Shown in pieces: positions 4,467-7,068 of a stretch of 7,068 nt of DNA. Every line of letters starts with the position of its first letter. Positions within the stretch are counted from its first letter, which is position 1. The translations under genes were made by a program, and so were the position numbers. Origin of the DNA: Chloroflexota bacterium (GTDB lineage: Bacteria; Chloroflexota; Limnocylindria; P2-11E); assembly GCA_025350745.1 (NCBI GenBank), contig JANXXG010000375.1:1-7068 (forward strand). The letters run 5' to 3'. The notes beneath the pieces were generated by a model that was not told where the DNA came from, ran no database searches, and was given only the letters and a program-made list of their open reading frames with translations.

Positions 4467-4500
4467 GAAGGAGGGGGCGGCAACGCCCCCTCCTTCCGTT
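4467..4500 (+). terminator. Long GNRA-capped hairpin between livK and livH (attenuator or 3' stabiliser)
   Basis: GAAGGAGGGGGCG (4467-4479) and CGCCCCCTCCTTC (4484-4496) pair perfectly over 13 bp around a GCAA tetraloop. The following CGTTCTCT is a weak U-tract. The hairpin lies 16 bases after the livK stop and upstream of the livH ribosome site. Such placement commonly gives partial termination, or protects the upstream mRNA, so that binding protein exceeds permease. Confidence 0.7.
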
Positions 4501-4543
4501 CTCTAGAGCACCGCGAAGCGCTCGCACAGCGGAGGAAGGCGTA

Positions 4544-5590
4544 GTGGTCTCCAGCCTCGCCAGGGTCCGCGGGCGGCTCCTCGCCGGTAGTCGAGGACGA
4601 GTCCTCAATGGGATCCTCCTGATCCTCATCGCCGCGGCATTGGTGCTCGTCGCGACGAGGGCCATCGCCCTCGGGCCGGCCTACTTCATCCAGATCGTCG
4701 TCTACGGCCTGGCCGACGGCTCGATCTACGCGCTCATCGCCCTCGGGTACACGATGGTCTACGGCATCGTCGAGCTCATCAACTTCGCGCACGGTGATGT
4801 CTTCACGCTCGGCGGCTTCGTCTCGCTCTGGCTGATCCCGATCTTCGGGTTGGAAGAGGCGAAGTCAGTTGGTCCCGGCATCATCATTCCGCTCGTCGCG
4901 ATCCTGGTGATCTCGATGCTCGTCTGCGGCGTCGTGAACGTGGCGATCGAGCGCGTCGCGTACCGCCCACTGCGCCACGCCCCGCGGCTGGCACCCCTGA
5001 TCACCGCGGTCGGCATGTCGTTCGTCCTCGAGGGACTGATGTTCCTCTGGCGTGGCCCGTTCAATCTCCACTATCCCAACCTCCTCCCGGCCGACTCGAT
5101 CTCGCTCGGAGGCAGCGCGTCGATCGCCTACAAGGACATCGCAGTCATCGTGATCGCCCTCGGATTGATGACCGCTCTAAGCCTGTTCGTCGAGCGGTCG
5201 AAGCTCGGCAAGGCGATGCGGGCGACGGCCCAGGACCGGGACGCCGCCGGCCTGATGGGTATCGACATCAACCGCACGATCGCGGCGACGTTCTTCATCG
5301 GGGCGCTGCTGGCCGGTGCGGGCGGGATGATCTACGGGCTGTACTTCACGAGCATCGCGTTCGATCTCGGCTTCTCCGCCGGCCTCTACGCGTTCACGGC
5401 CGCCGTCTTTGGCGGCATCGGGAACATCCAGGGCGCCGCGATCGGCGGGCTGCTCATCGGGATCGTGCGCGTGATCGTGGACGGGTACTTCGACTCGGCG
5501 TGGACCGACGTCGTCGTCTTCGCATTGCTCGTGCTGGTGCTGGTGTTCCGGCCGACAGGCATCATGGGGATGCGGGTGCCTGAGAAGTGA
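4544..5590 (+). CDS. livH: Branched-chain amino acid ABC transporter permease LivH
   Basis: The 348-residue product is an inner-membrane permease with about eight hydrophobic segments. A cytoplasmic basic N terminus (about 1-20) is followed by a first helix at about 22-40. The family signature YTMVYGIVELINFAHGDVFTLGG spans 69-91. The coupling-loop region, which contacts the ATPases, is VERSKLGKAMRATAQDRDAAGLMGID (216-241). The C-terminal helices include AVFGGIGNIQGAAIGGLLIG (287-306), and the protein ends FRPTGIMGMRVPEK. The GTG start is fixed by GGAGGAAGG at 4531-4539, with eight bases between GGAGG and the start. About 20 residues precede the usual family start. The stop overlaps the livM start by four bases. 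It forms the transmembrane channel with LivM. Confidence 0.95.
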   Translation: MVSSLARVRGRLLAGSRGRVLNGILLILIAAALVLVATRAIALGPAYFIQIVVYGLADGSIYALIALGYTMVYGIVELINFAHGDVFTLGGFVSLWLIPIFGLEEAKSVGPGIIIPLVAILVISMLVCGVVNVAIERVAYRPLRHAPRLAPLITAVGMSFVLEGLMFLWRGPFNLHYPNLLPADSISLGGSASIAYKDIAVIVIALGLMTALSLFVERSKLGKAMRATAQDRDAAGLMGIDINRTIAATFFIGALLAGAGGMIYGLYFTSIAFDLGFSAGLYAFTAAVFGGIGNIQGAAIGGLLIGIVRVIVDGYFDSAWTDVVVFALLVLVLVFRPTGIMGMRVPEK

Positions 5591-6798
5591 CGGTGCTTCG
5601 AAGGATCTGGGAGACCGATCCGCGGAAGGATCCGAACCCGCTCGTCTATGCCCTGCTCGCGATCACGGCGGTCGCCTACCCCATCTGGGCCCAGGCCTCG
5701 ACCGGGGGCCAGGGCGACTTCCTCATCAGCTTCCTGGCCGACGGCGGCGTGTACGTCCTTCTGGCGATCGGGCTCAACGTCGTTGTCGGGTTCGCGGGTC
5801 TGCTCGACCTCGGATACGCCGCGTTCTTCGCCATCGGCGCATACACCTACGCGTTCCTGGCCTCGGATCATCTCGTGGTCACCCCGCTCCAGGAGGCGGT
5901 ACATCTGCCCTTCTGGATCGTCCTGTTCATCGGGCTGTTCGTCGCGGCCGCGTTCGGGATCGTGCTGGGCGCGCCGACGCTGCGGCTGCGCGGTGACTAC
6001 CTCGCGATCGTGACGTTGGGATTCGGTGAGATCGTGCCTCGCGTCTTCCGCAATCTCGGGGTCTGGACGAGCGGCGTGAATGGCATCTCCGCGCTGGACA
6101 AGCCCCAGCTGCCGCTCTGGATCCAGGGTCCATGGTCCGGCGACCAGCTCGAGGTCGTCCAGAACTTCAAGATCATCCAGCCGCTCGGCTTCTACGTGAT
6201 CATGGTGCTGCTCGTCGGCGCCTGCATCGTGTTGGTCAACAACCTCCGGATCTCGCGGATCGGCCGGGCCTGGATGGCGGTCCGCGAGGACGAGGTCGCG
6301 GCGGCGGCCATGGGCGTTAACACCGTGCGGGTCAAGCTGCTCACCTTCGCCATCGGCGCCGCGTTCAGCGGCTTCGCCGGCGCGTTCTATGGCGCGAAGC
6401 TCTCGCTCGTCAGTCCGGAGAACTTCGGCTTCTCCGTATCCATCACGATCCTCGTCATGATCGTGCTCGGCGGAATGGGCAACATCCCCGGGGTCATCGC
6501 CGGCGCGATCCTCATCTACGTCGTGATCTTCGGTCTGCTTGGTGCGCTGCCGCCGCTGGCGGAAGAGTGGGCGACGTCGCTCGGTCTCGGCTCGCTCGTC
6601 GCTCCGAACGGTGACTGGCCGGGCATCGCGCAGGAGGTCCAGCGGCTGCGGTTCCTGATCTTCGGCCTCATCCTCGTGCTCACGATGCTGCTCCGGCCAC
6701 AGGGCCTCATTCCGAGTCGTGTCCGGCAGCAGGAGCTCACGAAAGGCGTCAACGAGGATCAGACGATCGAAGATGTCAACGCGGAGGCGGCGACATGA
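5587..6798 (+). CDS. livM: Branched-chain amino acid ABC transporter permease LivM
   Basis: The 403-residue product is the second permease subunit. Family landmarks are GLNVVVGFAGLLDLGYAAFFAIGAY (62-86), the APTLRLRGDYLAIVTLGFGEIVPR segment (129-152), the ATPase-contact loop ISRIGRAWMAVREDEVAAAAMGVN (222-245), and VLGGMGNIPGVIAGAIL (293-309), ending LLRPQGLIPSR. A mostly soluble insert of about 30 residues (about 322-354) lies before the last helix. An acidic tail (about 381-403) follows it, so the protein is somewhat longer than many LivM homologues. The start is GTG in a GTGA overlap with the livH stop; a second in-frame GTG two codons later is possible. No clear Shine-Dalgarno is seen, consistent with coupled translation. 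Its TGA overlaps the livG ATG by four bases. Confidence 0.94.
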   Translation: MTVLRRIWETDPRKDPNPLVYALLAITAVAYPIWAQASTGGQGDFLISFLADGGVYVLLAIGLNVVVGFAGLLDLGYAAFFAIGAYTYAFLASDHLVVTPLQEAVHLPFWIVLFIGLFVAAAFGIVLGAPTLRLRGDYLAIVTLGFGEIVPRVFRNLGVWTSGVNGISALDKPQLPLWIQGPWSGDQLEVVQNFKIIQPLGFYVIMVLLVGACIVLVNNLRISRIGRAWMAVREDEVAAAAMGVNTVRVKLLTFAIGAAFSGFAGAFYGAKLSLVSPENFGFSVSITILVMIVLGGMGNIPGVIAGAILIYVVIFGLLGALPPLAEEWATSLGLGSLVAPNGDWPGIAQEVQRLRFLIFGLILVLTMLLRPQGLIPSRVRQQELTKGVNEDQTIEDVNAEAAT

Positions 6799-7068
6799 CC
6801 GTGACGCCGGTCACGCCGGTCCCGGAGATCGTCTCGGCGGCTCAGGAATTCATACTCCGGATCGAGCACGTGACGAAGCGATTCGGCGGCCTCGTCGCGG
6901 TGGACGACGTGTCCTTCGACGTGAAGCGTGGCGAGGTGTTCGCGCTCATCGGACCGAACGGTGCCGGGAAGACCACCCTCTTCGATCTGGTTTCCGGGTT
7001 CACCCGCGCCGACTCGGGACTGGTGCGCATCGGCGAGCACGATGTGTCACGGCTGTCGCCCGACGGTC
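6795..7068 (+). CDS. livG: Branched-chain amino acid ABC transporter ATPase LivG, N-terminal part (3' end outside window)
   Basis: Ninety-one codons are present before the window ends. After a Pro/Thr/Val-rich extension of about 18 residues, the ABC core begins with FILRIEHVTKRFGGLVAVDDVSF (19-41), followed by FALIGPNGAGKTTLFDLVSGF (49-69), which contains the Walker A motif (GPNGAGKTT, 53-61), and then SGLVRIGEHDVSRL (74-87). The Q-loop, signature and Walker B lie outside. It hydrolyses ATP on the cytoplasmic face to drive the LivH/LivM channel, normally paired with LivF, whose gene is probably next. The ATG overlaps the livM stop (ATGA) and has GGAGG at 6783-6787 with seven bases of spacing. 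The FGGLVAVDDVSF wording favours LivG over LivF. Confidence 0.94.
   Translation, partial: MTVTPVTPVPEIVSAAQEFILRIEHVTKRFGGLVAVDDVSFDVKRGEVFALIGPNGAGKTTLFDLVSGFTRADSGLVRIGEHDVSRLSPDG

Noticed and set aside
3143..4792. A 549-codon open frame on the minus strand opposite livK and the start of livH
   Set aside because: It is antisense to an unmistakable lipoprotein gene, is rich in Arg/Asp/Glu/Val as expected from a GC-rich shadow frame, and shows no recognisable domain or ribosome site.
1..7068. CRISPR arrays, tRNA/rRNA genes, insertion sequences, phage or defence genes
   Set aside because: I looked for regularly spaced repeats, tRNA-like cloverleaf pieces, and transposase, integrase or nuclease motifs and saw none. 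The window reads as ordinary chromosomal genes, apart from the features listed.

Overview
The window is GC-rich, densely coded DNA from a high-GC bacterium. Three things point to Actinobacteriota or a high-GC Chloroflexota lineage (for example Limnocylindria-like): the end of a zinc-binding anti-sigma factor resembling RsrA, a solute-binding lipoprotein with a Gly/Thr/Ala linker behind its lipobox, and TANNNT-type -10 elements close to starts that lack a Shine-Dalgarno. The assignment is inference; no rRNA or tRNA lies here.

Layout. (1) 2-217 (+) is the C-terminal part of an RsrA-like anti-sigma factor. (2) 221-458 is a compact, self-contained unit: a perfect TTGACA -35 three bases after the anti-sigma stop, a GT-rich spacer, a near-complete anti-SD match, a 20-residue Lys/Ala peptide (285-347) and two hairpins, the second a textbook intrinsic terminator. 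(3) 503-847 (+) is a small membrane protein, possibly leaderless, whose 3' end overlaps nth tail to tail. (4) 3060-786 (-) is a tightly coupled three-gene operon: an ornithine cyclodeaminase/mu-crystallin family oxidoreductase, a membrane-anchored DM13-domain protein and endonuclease III (nth). Its junctions are a 4-nt GTGA overlap and a 1-nt TGATG overlap. (5) 3061-3166 is a divergent promoter region with a good + strand promoter and a foldable GC-rich leader. (6) 3167-7068 (+) is a branched-chain (hydrophobic) amino acid ABC importer: livK (binding lipoprotein), a long GNRA-capped hairpin, livH and livM (permeases), then the first 91 codons of livG (ATPase), which runs off the window.

How the genes work together. 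LivK captures substrate outside the membrane, LivH/LivM form the channel, and LivG (with a LivF presumably just downstream) drives transport. The hairpin between livK and livH is placed to give more binding protein than permease. The divergent operon combines an amino/imino-acid oxidoreductase, a surface DM13 protein and a DNA glycosylase; no single pathway is obvious.

No CRISPR array, insertion sequence, phage gene or defence cassette is visible. The least ordinary parts are the 20-residue lysine-rich micro-gene with strong expression signals, a 13-bp SD/anti-SD-like inverted repeat inside the oxidoreductase gene, and the structured regions around livK.
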